Below, in pieces: positions 26,475 through 33,992 of a stretch of DNA of 64,000 bases. The notes under the pieces were generated by a model, which saw only the letters and a program-made list of their open reading frames with translations, was not told where the DNA came from and did no database searches. The position numbers and the translations under genes were made by a program. Source of the stretch: Corallococcus caeni (GTDB lineage: Bacteria > Myxococcota > Myxococcia > Myxococcales > Myxococcaceae); the NCBI RefSeq assembly GCF_036245865.1, contig NZ_BTTW01000005.1, positions 310,001-374,000 of the forward strand, given 5' to 3'. How positions within the stretch are numbered: position 1 is the stretch's first letter; every line of letters begins with the position of its first letter.

Positions 26475-27992
26475 ATGCGAAGACCCTTGCTGACCTCCGC
26501 TGTCGCCGTGCTGCTGCTCATCGCCCTGCCCGCCGCCGCCGCCGAGGACCCCGGCCGCGCCCACGTCCGCGCCGCCGCCGAGGCCATGGGCGGCGAGGCC
26601 CGGCTCCGCGCGCTCACGGGCCTGCGCATCCGGGGCGTGGGCCACTGGAACCTGCTGGAGCAGTCCGAGCGTCCCACGCCGCCCTTCCTCGTCATGTACG
26701 AGCAGTTCGACGAGGTGAGCGACCTGCGCCGGGGCCGTCTGCGTCAGAAGTCCGAGGCGCGCGGGGTGGTGATGGACGACTGGAGGAGCGTGACGATGCT
26801 GCTGGCCGACGGCGTGGCGGCGGCGGAGTTCGATGGGAAGTGGAGGCCCCTGGGCGCCGCGCAGCTCCAGGACCTCCAGGAGCGGATGGCCCTCGCGCCA
26901 GAGCACGTGCTGCTCGCGGCCCTGGACGCGAAGGACCTGCGAGCCCAGGCGGACACCGTGTTGCAGGAGGTGCCCCACCACGTGGTCGCCTTCCACCTGG
27001 ACCGCGCGAGCGTGCGCCTGTTCCTCAACGCCCGCACGGGCCTGCCCACGGCGGTGGAGACGGTGGGCGCGCATCCGGAAGACCCTTTCTGGAGCGTCTG
27101 GGGCGACGTGCGCACGGTGCTGTCCTTCCAGGCGTGGTCCCTGGAGTCCGGCGGCCTGCGCTACCCGCGCCACTGGGAGTGGGCGCGCAACGGCCAGCCC
27201 CACCACTCCGTCACGGTGACGGCGGTGACGGTGGATCCGCCGCTCACGGACGCGGACTTCGCCGTGGCGGAGGACGTGAAGCAGGGCTTCGAGGCACGCC
27301 GCGCGAGGAAGCTGGACGACACGCCCGCGCTCCGTCCGGACGCTCCGCCCGTGGAGCTGGCGCCGGGCGTGGTGCAGCTGCCGGGCGCGTGGAACGTGGC
27401 GCTGGTGGCGCAGGAGGACGGCGTGGTGGTGGTGGAGGGGCCGCTCGCGTCGGGCTACTCGGCGCGCGTGCTGGAGGAGGCCGCGAAGCGCTTCCCGGGC
27501 CTGAAGGTGAAGGCCGTGGTGTCCACCAGCGATGCCTGGCCGCACGTTGGTGGGCTGCGGGAGTACGTGGCGCGGGGCATCCCGGTGTACGTGCTGGACC
27601 TCAACCGCGCGCTGGTGGAGCGGCTGGTGGCGTCGCCGCGCACGCTGCTCCCGGATGCGCTCGCGAGGAAGCCGCGCGCCGCGAAGCTCCAGGTCGTGGA
27701 CGGGCGCCGGGTGCTGGGCAACGGGAAGAACCGGCTGGAGCTGGTCCCGGTGCGCACGGAGACGGGAGAGCGGATGGTGTTCGCGTGGCTGCCGGAGCAC
27801 CGGCTGCTCTACACGTCGGACCTGGTGCAGCCCCAGCCGGACGGCGCGTTCTTCAACGTGCAGCAGGTGGATGAGACGGTGGAGGTGGCCACGCGCGAGA
27901 AGCTGCCGGTGGCCCGCGTGTTCGGCATGCACCTGAAGCCCACGGACTGGAGCGCGCTCACCACCGCCGTGGAGAAGGCCCGCGCGCGCTGA
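26475..27992 (+). CDS. Secreted MBL-fold protein lacking the zinc motif
   Basis: 505 residues with a signal peptide (LLTSAVAVLLLIALPAAAAED). The first half is an unassigned beta-rich domain; from about residue 295 (VELAPGVVQLPGAWNVALVAQEDGVVVVEGPLASGY) it follows the metallo-beta-lactamase fold. Where active members have HxHxDH, this one reads STSDAWPHVGGLREYV, leaving one histidine, so a two-zinc hydrolase site cannot form. Later landmarks (MVFAWLPEHRLLYTSDLV) are kept. It may be a binding protein or use different chemistry. Divergent from poxB. Confidence 0.75.
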   Translation: MRRPLLTSAVAVLLLIALPAAAAEDPGRAHVRAAAEAMGGEARLRALTGLRIRGVGHWNLLEQSERPTPPFLVMYEQFDEVSDLRRGRLRQKSEARGVVMDDWRSVTMLLADGVAAAEFDGKWRPLGAAQLQDLQERMALAPEHVLLAALDAKDLRAQADTVLQEVPHHVVAFHLDRASVRLFLNARTGLPTAVETVGAHPEDPFWSVWGDVRTVLSFQAWSLESGGLRYPRHWEWARNGQPHHSVTVTAVTVDPPLTDADFAVAEDVKQGFEARRARKLDDTPALRPDAPPVELAPGVVQLPGAWNVALVAQEDGVVVVEGPLASGYSARVLEEAAKRFPGLKVKAVVSTSDAWPHVGGLREYVARGIPVYVLDLNRALVERLVASPRTLLPDALARKPRAAKLQVVDGRRVLGNGKNRLELVPVRTETGERMVFAWLPEHRLLYTSDLVQPQPDGAFFNVQQVDETVEVATREKLPVARVFGMHLKPTDWSALTTAVEKARAR

Positions 27993-28030
27993 GGCCCGCG
28001 AGGGCTCCCCTTTCCGCGGCGCACCGCACG

Positions 28031-28055
28031 AACCTGTCCGACAGTCGGACAGGTT
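28031..28055. repeat. Palindromic repeat, perfect copy
   Basis: Arms AACCTGTCCGAC and GTCGGACAGGTT around a central A (28043) form a perfect 25-bp palindrome. The preceding CCGCACG is also shared with the first copy in the 10.6 kb array. It lies 39 bp after the MBL-fold gene and 53 bp before the frameshifted TPR gene. Confidence 0.85.
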
Positions 28056-28107
28056 TGAAATCCGGAGTAGCACCCCGCGGAGCATCGACAGGTTTTGTTA
28101 GGCTTTC

Positions 28108-28460
28108 ATGGTGACTGCCGAGAATCCCCTTCGGACCGCGTCGGAACTCGCCCAGGCAGGCAGGGCGGGTGAGGCCATCGCTTGCCTGGAGTCTGCTCTC
28201 GCTCGCACCCGGTCAGACAAGGAAAGGCCAGCCAACACATCCCTCCTGGCCAGGATAGCGGGACTCCACTGCGAGGTCGTCGGGAGACTTTCGCAAGCAG
28301 CGCTCTATTACGAAGAAGCGGTTGCTGGCGGTTGGGTCAGGCGGACAGCGCGCGTTCGTGCCTGGCAAGAGCCGAATCCATGGCTCAGTCCTCCTCTGAT
28401 GCCGAGGCCCTGAAAATGGTCGCCAATCTCCGCGCGGAGTGGGCGAGCGACGACCGTTGA
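28108..28460 (+). pseudogene. Frameshifted small TPR protein
   Basis: The frame starting at ATG 28108 gives TPR-like sequence (ASELAQAGRAGEAIACLESALART, then SLLARIAGLHCEVVGRLSQAALYYEEAVA) and then turns into low-complexity residues. The frame one base away continues sensibly from about 28330 with RLGQADSARSCLARAESMAQ and ends in MVANLRAEWASDDR at 28460. Together they would make a protein of about 115 residues with two or three repeats, so an indel near 28325-28335 has broken it. If the frame is not shifted, the alternative is a 101-residue protein ending at 28413. Its GC content is lower than its neighbours. Confidence 0.6.
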
Positions 28461-28467
28461 TCATCTC

Positions 28468-29250
28468 TCAGCGGGCCCGGCCCAGGCGTCGCTCCAGGTG
28501 TTCACGGCGGCTGCGGCTCACTCGCAGGCGCTGGCCGCTTCGCAGCACCACCACCTGCTCCGTGGGCGAGGGCCGGTGCACCTCCTGGATGCACTCCACG
28601 TTGACGATGGCGGAGCGGTGGATGCGAACGAAGCGCTCCGGATCCAACCGCGCCTCCAGTGCCGCCAGGCTCTCGCGCAGCACGTGGGCCTTGCCGTCCG
28701 CGTGCAGCGTGACGCAGTAGTCGTCCGCTTCGATCCACTCGATGTCCGCGACCGGGACGAGCACGGAGCGCAGGCCCACGCGCACCAGCAGCCGGTCCGC
28801 GGGAGGTTCGGCGGGCCTTGGCGCCGGGCCCGCGTCCGCCAACAGGTCCGCGAGCCGCCGCCCCAGCTCCGCGGCCTCGCCCGCGCGCAGCCGCTGGCGG
28901 GCCCGGGCCAGGGCCTCGTCGAAGCGCGCGTCGTCGAAGGGCTTCACCAGGTAGTCCACCGCGTGCACGGTGAAGGCCTTCACGGCGAAGGTGTCGAACG
29001 CGGTGACGAAGATGACGGCGGGCATGTGCTCCGCGCCCACTTCGCGCAGCACGCCGAAGCCATCCAGCTCCGGCATCTGCACGTCCAGCAGCACCAGGTG
29101 GGGCCGCTGGGCGCGGATGGCCTCCACCGCCTCCCGGCCGTCGCGGCACTCACCGCTCACCACGGCGTCCGGATGGCGTGCGAGAGCCTGACGCAATCCC
29201 TTCCGGGCCAATGGCTCGTCATCCACCAGCAGCACCCGCAGCTCAGCCAT
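28468..29250 (-). CDS. LytTR-type response regulator
   Basis: 260 residues: a receiver domain (VLLVDDEPLARKG; phospho-acceptor Asp near 56 in LVLLDVQMPELDGFG; the conserved Lys in YLVKPFDD) and a LytTR DNA-binding domain (VADIEWIEADDYCVTLHADGK ... RFVRIHRSAIVNVECI). The ATG at 29250 overlaps the stop of the sensor kinase gene by 8 nt, so kinase and regulator are translationally coupled. Targets are unknown, but such systems often control extracellular products. Confidence 0.92.
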   Translation of the reverse strand: MAELRVLLVDDEPLARKGLRQALARHPDAVVSGECRDGREAVEAIRAQRPHLVLLDVQMPELDGFGVLREVGAEHMPAVIFVTAFDTFAVKAFTVHAVDYLVKPFDDARFDEALARARQRLRAGEAAELGRRLADLLADAGPAPRPAEPPADRLLVRVGLRSVLVPVADIEWIEADDYCVTLHADGKAHVLRESLAALEARLDPERFVRIHRSAIVNVECIQEVHRPSPTEQVVVLRSGQRLRVSRSRREHLERRLGRAR

Positions 29251-30409
29251 GCGCCACCCTGGCGGTGCCCGGCATGGAACGCCATGGCAACAGGACCGTG
29301 GCCACGGTGCCATGCCCTTCCGCGTTGGCGACGCGCAGTTGCCCGGCTTCGCCGTAGAGCTGCGACAGGCGCGCGCGCGTGTTCGACAGGCCAATCCCGC
29401 TGGCCGCTTCCAGGTCGAAGTCCGGGGGCAACCCCGGGCCGTCGTCACTCACGGTCAGCTCCAGCGCGTCACCGCGCCGCCGCGCACGGATGCGCAGCAC
29501 CCCGGACGCGGACCGCATGCCGATGCCGTGACGGAGCGCGTTCTCCGCGAGCGGCTGGAGCACCAGGTGGGGCACCCGGGCATCCAGCGCGTCCGGCTCC
29601 ACGGCCCACTCCACGCGCAGCCGGTCCGCGAAGCGCAGCTGCTGGAGCTCCAGGTAGCGTGACAGCACCGCCACCTCGTCGCGCAGGGACACCTCCTGGG
29701 TGGCGCCCTGCTGGAGCAGCTGACGAAGCAGGTCGCTCAGCAACACCAGCATGCGCGCGGCCTCTTCCGTCTCCCGCTCGCGCACCAGCACGACGATGGC
29801 GTTGAGCGTGTTGAACAAGAAGTGCGGTTGCAGCTGCGTCTGGAGCGCGAGCAGCCGGGACTCGGCCAGCTGCACCGCGAGCGCCGCGGCCTGCCGCTCG
29901 CTGTCCCGCGCTCGCTGGGAGGCCCGGGTGGCGGAGGCCACCGCCAGCACCGTCGCGTAGGCCATGCCCATCATCGGCAGCCAGCCCCACCACACCTGCA
30001 GCCAGCGCGCGGCCCAGGCCGTCTCCCTTCCAGGCATGGGCATGAACACGGCCGTCGTCACCGCGTACACACCCGCGAAGAGGGCCCCCACGCCCAGGCA
30101 CGCCGCCAGGTGCACGAACACCGGGCGCGGACGCGGGGGGCTCAAGGGCTCACGCGCCGCGAGCCGGGCGAGCCACGGCGTGAGCGGCAGCCACACGTAC
30201 CAGGCGGGCACCTGTGCGGCGAGCACCCGCCATAGCGCGGGCGGCTCGGGCATGCCCCGGCTGAAGGTGTACGTCTCCAGCGCGGAGAAGAGCGCGGGCG
30301 CGGACCACACGGCGGCCCGCTTCGCCCAGGCTCGCCACGCACTTCCGGATGCGTCTTCCACGGAGTCCAAGAGGCCCGCGAGTCTACCGGCGGGCGCGGC
30401 GGACTTCAC
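29243..30409 (-). CDS. LytS/YehU-type sensor histidine kinase
   Basis: 388 residues with four hydrophobic spans in the first 160 residues (WYVWLPLTPWLARL, FVHLAACLGVGALFAGVYAV, WLQVWWGWLPMMGMAYATVLAVA among them). The His_kinase domain has the phospho-acceptor in LQPHFLFNTLNAIVVLV (His 196), and the ATPase part has ENALRHGIG and SDDGPGLPP with GIGLSNTRARL. The membrane part is not the 5TM-LYT type, so the signal is unknown. It pairs with the overlapping LytTR regulator. Confidence 0.92.
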   Translation of the reverse strand: MKSAAPAGRLAGLLDSVEDASGSAWRAWAKRAAVWSAPALFSALETYTFSRGMPEPPALWRVLAAQVPAWYVWLPLTPWLARLAAREPLSPPRPRPVFVHLAACLGVGALFAGVYAVTTAVFMPMPGRETAWAARWLQVWWGWLPMMGMAYATVLAVASATRASQRARDSERQAAALAVQLAESRLLALQTQLQPHFLFNTLNAIVVLVRERETEEAARMLVLLSDLLRQLLQQGATQEVSLRDEVAVLSRYLELQQLRFADRLRVEWAVEPDALDARVPHLVLQPLAENALRHGIGMRSASGVLRIRARRRGDALELTVSDDGPGLPPDFDLEAASGIGLSNTRARLSQLYGEAGQLRVANAEGHGTVATVLLPWRSMPGTARVAHG

Positions 30410-30424
30410 GGCCTCCGGAGCGCT

Positions 30425-31444
30425 TCAGGGAAAGCCGCTCAGCACAATCTTCCCCAGCGTGCGGCCCGTCTCCACCGCCGCGTGCGCGCGCCGCAGGTTG
30501 GCGGCGGTGAGCGGCCCGAAGTCCTGGGTCATGGTGGTGCGCAGCGTCCCCGCCTCCACCAGGTCCGCCACGGTGTCGAGCAGCCGCTGCTGGGACAGCG
30601 GATCCGCGTCGTAGAGGGCGCGGGTGAACATCAGCTCCCAGTGCAGCGCCAGGCTCTTGCGCTTCATCGCGTTCACGTCGAGCGGCGTCTGCGGGTCGTC
30701 GATGATGCCCAGGTGCCCGAACGGGGCCATCAGCTCCACCAGCTGCGCGAAGTGCTGCTCCGTCGCGGTGAGCGCCATCACGTAGCGCACGCCACCGGGC
30801 ACCAGCGCCTGCACCTGCGCCGCCAGCGGCTGGCGGTGGTCCACCACGTGGTGAGCGCCCAACGACTTGCACCACTCCACCGTCTCCGGCCGCGACGCGG
30901 TGGCGATGACCGTGAGGTCCGTCAGCTTGCTGGCGAGCTGGATGGCCATGGACCCCACGCCGCCCGCGCCGCCCACCACGAGCAGCGCGTCCTTCGGGGT
31001 GCCCGTCTTCCGCTGGGGCACGCCCAGGCGCTCGAACAGCAGCTCCCACGCGGTGATGGAGGTGAGCGGCAGCGCGGCCGCCTGGGCGAACGTCAGCCCC
31101 TTGGGCTTGCGGCCCACGATGCGCGCGTCCACGACGTGCAGCTCGGAGTCCGTGCCGGGCTTCGCGATGGAGCCCGCGTAGAACACCTCGTCACCGGGGC
31201 GGAAGCGCTTCACGTCCCGGCCCACCGCCTCCACCACGCCCGCCGCGTCCCAGCCGAGCACGCGCGGTGAGGCCTCCACCTTGTCCTTGGGCGCGCGCAC
31301 CTTCACGTCCACCGGGTTCACCGACACGGCGCGCACGCGCACCAGCAGGTCGCCGGGGCCGGGCGTGGGGTCGGGGAGCTCCACGTCGACGAAGGCTTCG
31401 GGGTGGTCACTGGGGAGGTACTTCGTGAGGGCGACAGCTCGCAT
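30425..31444 (-). CDS. Zinc-independent NADPH:quinone oxidoreductase (MDR family)
   Basis: 339 residues. Features are GPGDLLVRVRAVSVNPVDVKVRAPKDK, GWDAAGVVEAVGRDVKRFRPGDEVFYAG, and the NADPH turn VVGGAGGVGSMAIQLA, the ZADH/YogA-type quinone or enone reductases. No zinc cysteines are present. The ATG at 31444 follows AAAGGAG. It diverges from an HxlR regulator with an 87-bp gap, the common arrangement for quinone- or aldehyde-sensing HxlR proteins and their detoxification enzymes. Confidence 0.9.
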   Translation of the reverse strand: MRAVALTKYLPSDHPEAFVDVELPDPTPGPGDLLVRVRAVSVNPVDVKVRAPKDKVEASPRVLGWDAAGVVEAVGRDVKRFRPGDEVFYAGSIAKPGTDSELHVVDARIVGRKPKGLTFAQAAALPLTSITAWELLFERLGVPQRKTGTPKDALLVVGGAGGVGSMAIQLASKLTDLTVIATASRPETVEWCKSLGAHHVVDHRQPLAAQVQALVPGGVRYVMALTATEQHFAQLVELMAPFGHLGIIDDPQTPLDVNAMKRKSLALHWELMFTRALYDADPLSQQRLLDTVADLVEAGTLRTTMTQDFGPLTAANLRRAHAAVETGRTLGKIVLSGFP

Positions 31445-31492
31445 GGGGGGCTCCTTTGCGTGCAACATCGTCCCGAAGGTTGAAGTGGACAA

Positions 31493-31519
31493 GTACGCAG
31501 GATTTCCGCCCATACGTAC
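31493..31519. promoter_or_regulatory. HxlR operator candidate
   Basis: GTACG (31493-31497) and CGTAC (31515-31519) form an inverted repeat with 17 bases between, in the 87-bp gap between the divergent oxidoreductase and HxlR genes and 12 bp from the HxlR start codon. The short arms make this weak evidence; position is the main argument. Confidence 0.35.
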
Positions 31520-31531
31520 AAAAAGGGAACC

Positions 31532-31915
31532 ATGGCCCGGCACAAGACCTATGACTGCTCCTCTGGTTGTCCGGTGTCCGCGACGCTGGATGTGATTGGC
31601 GGCAAGTGGAAGGGGCTCATCCTCTACCACCTGCTCGAAGGCACGCTCCGCTTCGGAGAGCTGCGCAAGCGCATCCCGGACGTCACGCAGCGGATGCTCA
31701 CGCAGCACCTGCGCGAGCTGGAGGAGAGCGGGCTCGTGCACCGGCAGGTGTACGCGGAGGTCCCTCCGCGCGTCGAATACAGCCTCACGCCGCAAGGCCA
31801 GACACTGCGCGGCGTGATTGCCGCGCTCAAGTCCTGGGGAGAGACGTACCTGGGTCGGAAGGCCCCGGAGCAGGCGGCCTCGAAGCGCCGGCTCGCCGCC
31901 GTCGCGGGCCGCTGA
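31532..31915 (+). CDS. HxlR-family regulator
   Basis: 127 residues of winged-helix type: [59 protein letters not shown], then [10 protein letters not shown]. Two N-terminal cysteines (9 and 13, in YDCSSGCP) occupy the positions used for thiol sensing of quinones or aldehydes in YodB/HypR-type relatives. It probably represses the divergent quinone oxidoreductase and itself. Confidence 0.92.
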   Translation: MARHKTYDCSSGCPVSATLDVIGGKWKGLILYHLLEGTLRFGELRKRIPDVTQRMLTQHLRELEESGLVHRQVYAEVPPRVEYSLTPQGQTLRGVIAALKSWGETYLGRKAPEQAASKRRLAAVAGR

Positions 31916-31933
31916 GACAAGCGCCCGCCGCCG

Positions 31934-32350
31934 TTACTCCCGCTGGAGGAGCGTGAACTTCGGCTCCGAGGCGGCGTTCGAGGGAGGCCCCTCCCAGCGG
32001 ATGGCGTCTCCCCGGCACTCGTAGGACGTCCAGCACTGGAAGCGCACGCCGCCCTCGCCGCACGCCACGTTGGTGACGGCGTCGGCCTCCAGCCGCGCGG
32101 CCTCGCCCTTCAGCATCTCCTGGAGGGCCGCGGGCGAGTAGTTGGTCCGGTAGATGCCACTGGTGCAGGTGGCCGCCTCGACCTCGCCCAGGAACTTGAA
32201 CTTCCGCTGGGGCAGCTCCTCCGCCTTGACGATGGCGATGTTCGCCGCCCGCCGCCGCAGCTCCGGATCCCTCAGCGCATTCGACGTCGCGCAGCCCTGC
32301 CCCATCGCCAGGACCGCGACCCACAGCATTCCACGAAGATGAATGGACAT
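31934..32350 (-). CDS. Cys-rich lipoprotein (RcsF/DUF4156-like)
   Basis: 138 residues with a lipoprotein signal (MLWVAVLAMGQGCATS). The core RKFKFLGEVEAATCTSGI, then AARLEADAVTNVACGEGG, resembles small envelope lipoproteins of the RcsF/DUF4156 group, where an alpha/beta domain is held by disulfides; five further cysteines fit that. The match is loose. It converges on the HxlR gene (18 bp between stops). Confidence 0.6.
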   Translation of the reverse strand: MSIHLRGMLWVAVLAMGQGCATSNALRDPELRRRAANIAIVKAEELPQRKFKFLGEVEAATCTSGIYRTNYSPAALQEMLKGEAARLEADAVTNVACGEGGVRFQCWTSYECRGDAIRWEGPPSNAASEPKFTLLQRE

Positions 32351-32402
32351 GTCCCCTCCGGAGCGCTGCTCTAGCGCAGTCCGGCCGGGAAAGACAGACG
32401 CC

Positions 32403-33038
32403 CTACCCCGCCGCGCGCACCATGCGCAGCACCAGCACGAAGTGCAGCCCCGCGCCCACCAGCGTCATGGCGTGGAACACCTCGTGGTAGCCGAAGACGC
32501 CCGGCCGGGGGTTGGGCCGCTTGAAGGCATACGCGAGCGCCCCCAGCGTGTACGCCAACCCTCCGCCAAGGATGAGCACGATGGCGGAGGTGCCCAGCGC
32601 GCGGAAGACGTCGCCGAAGTACGGCATCATCGTCCACCCCACTCCAATGGCCAGCGCCGCCGTCACCCACTTGGGCGCGCCCACCCAGAACAGCGATTGC
32701 AGGATGCCCAGCACCGCGCCCGCGTAGAGCCACGCCATCAGCGTGTTGCCCACCTCCGGCGGCAGCCCCAGCAGGATGACCGGCGTGTACGTCCCCGCGA
32801 TGAGCAGGAAGATGGCCGCGTGGTCCGCCCGCCGCATCCACGCACGCGCCTTCGGGGACCAGTTCACCCGGTGGTACGTCGCGCTGATGGTGAACAGCCC
32901 CACCAGGCTCAGCGCGTACAGCGAGGACGCCAGCACCGTGCGCGGCGTGGGCGCCATCGCCACCAGCACCACCCCCGCCCCCACCGCGAACGCCGCCGCC
33001 CACTGGTGCAGCACGCCCCGCAGCTTCGGCTTCTCCAT
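32403..33038 (-). CDS. Hemolysin III / PAQR-family membrane protein
   Basis: 211 residues with seven hydrophobic helices. Family landmarks are present: LFTISATYHRVNWSPKARAWMRRADHAAIFLLIAGTYTPV and the C-terminal FGYHEVFHAMTLVGAGLHF, which supply the histidines of the zinc-dependent hydrolase-like site. Members are integral inner-membrane proteins whose bacterial role is debated. The start at 33038 (MEKPKLRG) is preferred; an upstream ATG at 33101 is possible. A divergent TetR regulator with an inverted-repeat site probably controls it. Confidence 0.9.
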   Translation of the reverse strand: MEKPKLRGVLHQWAAAFAVGAGVVLVAMAPTPRTVLASSLYALSLVGLFTISATYHRVNWSPKARAWMRRADHAAIFLLIAGTYTPVILLGLPPEVGNTLMAWLYAGAVLGILQSLFWVGAPKWVTAALAIGVGWTMMPYFGDVFRALGTSAIVLILGGGLAYTLGALAYAFKRPNPRPGVFGYHEVFHAMTLVGAGLHFVLVLRMVRAAG

Positions 33039-33128
33039 TCCAGGCACCGCCGCGCTCACGCGCGCCCCATGGCGGACTCGACACCCTTCGAAACGCGGCA
33101 TTTCATGACGGTGTCGGCTCCTCGCCGT

Positions 33129-33146
33129 ACCTACGGGATGGTAGGT
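33129..33146. promoter_or_regulatory. TetR operator candidate
   Basis: ACCTAC (33129-33134), six bases, then GTAGGT (33141-33146): a perfect inverted repeat in the gap between hemolysin III and the TetR gene. A further GGTAGGTT lies at 33170-33177. Repeats of GTAGGT in this short interval support a repressor site. Confidence 0.5.
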
Positions 33147-33166
33147 TTCGGTCCGGTAAGTTACTG

Positions 33167-33826
33167 GTGGGTAGGTTCGAGGTCAACTTGAAGAAGAGAC
33201 AGCGGCTGACGGGCGCCGAGCGCCGGGTCCAGTTGATGGAGATTGGGCGGGCGGCCTTCGCGTCGAAGGGCTACGAGGCGACGTCCATCGAGGAGGTCGC
33301 CCAGCAGGCGGGCGTGTCCAAGCCCATCGTCTACGAGCACTTCGGAGCGAAGGAGGGACTGTACGCGGCCATCGTGGACCGGGAGATGGACGACCTGGTG
33401 GCGCGCGTGTCGGCGAGCATCGCGCAGGGCACGCCCCGGCAGCGCTTCGAGGACGCGGTGCTGGCGTTCATGGCCTACGTGAAGGACGAGCCGGCGGGCT
33501 TCGCGGTGCTCACGCGGGACTCGCCCACGGCGGCGGCGCGGCGCGGACTGACGCGCGTCATCGACGACCTGGCCCAGCGCGTGGGGGACGTCTTCCGCAG
33601 CGAGTTCGAGCGCGCCGGCTACCCGTCCAAGGTGGCGCCCATCTACGCCAACGCGCTGGTGGGCATGGTGACGCAGGTGGGCCACTGGTGGGCCGCGGAG
33701 GGCAAGGCCTTCTCCACGGAGAACGTGGCCCGCCACGTGGCGGCGCTCGGGTGGATGGGGTTGCGGCACCTCCCCAAGGACCCCGTCCCGCCCGGCGCGA
33801 AGCGCGAGGCGAAGCGCCGGGGCTGA
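33167..33826 (+). CDS. TetR-family regulator
   Basis: 219 residues if the GTG at 33167 is used; the TTG at 33188 would also fit. There is no ATG before the HTH. HTH: MEIGRAAFASKGYEATSIEEVAQQAGVSKPIVYEHFGAKEGLYAAIVDREM. The C-terminal domain contains VLTRDSPTAAARRG and YANALVGMVTQVGHWWAAEGK, frequent in actinobacterial and myxobacterial lipid or drug regulators. It is divergent to hemolysin III with an operator-like palindrome just upstream, so local autoregulation is likely. Confidence 0.85.
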   Translation: MGRFEVNLKKRQRLTGAERRVQLMEIGRAAFASKGYEATSIEEVAQQAGVSKPIVYEHFGAKEGLYAAIVDREMDDLVARVSASIAQGTPRQRFEDAVLAFMAYVKDEPAGFAVLTRDSPTAAARRGLTRVIDDLAQRVGDVFRSEFERAGYPSKVAPIYANALVGMVTQVGHWWAAEGKAFSTENVARHVAALGWMGLRHLPKDPVPPGAKREAKRRG

Positions 33827-33940
33827 AGCAGGGTGCGCGTCACCAGGACCTCGCGTGTGTGGGCAGGAGCTCGCTGATCGCCGCCGTGGCCGTTTCACGG
33901 CTCCCCGAGTCTCCTGAATTACCCAGGAATTTTACTTTCT

Positions 33941-33959
33941 GGGTGAAACCACACCCCCT
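33941..33959 (+). promoter_or_regulatory. Upstream motif shared with lipoprotein gene at 45364
   Basis: GGGTGAAACCACACCCCCT ends 33 bp before the M4 protease start. The same string with one base fewer (GGGTGAAACACACCCCCT) lies on the minus strand at 45382-45399, upstream of another lipoprotein gene. The shared element suggests common control. Confidence 0.4.
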
Positions 33960-33992
33960 GGAAAGCGCTCCCCGCGCGAACCGGAGTCCTCC

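Noticed and set aside
33188..33826. TTG as start of the TetR gene
   Set aside because: Possible, but the GTG at 33167 gives a longer N-terminus; neither has a clear ribosome site, so the earlier codon is kept with the alternative noted.
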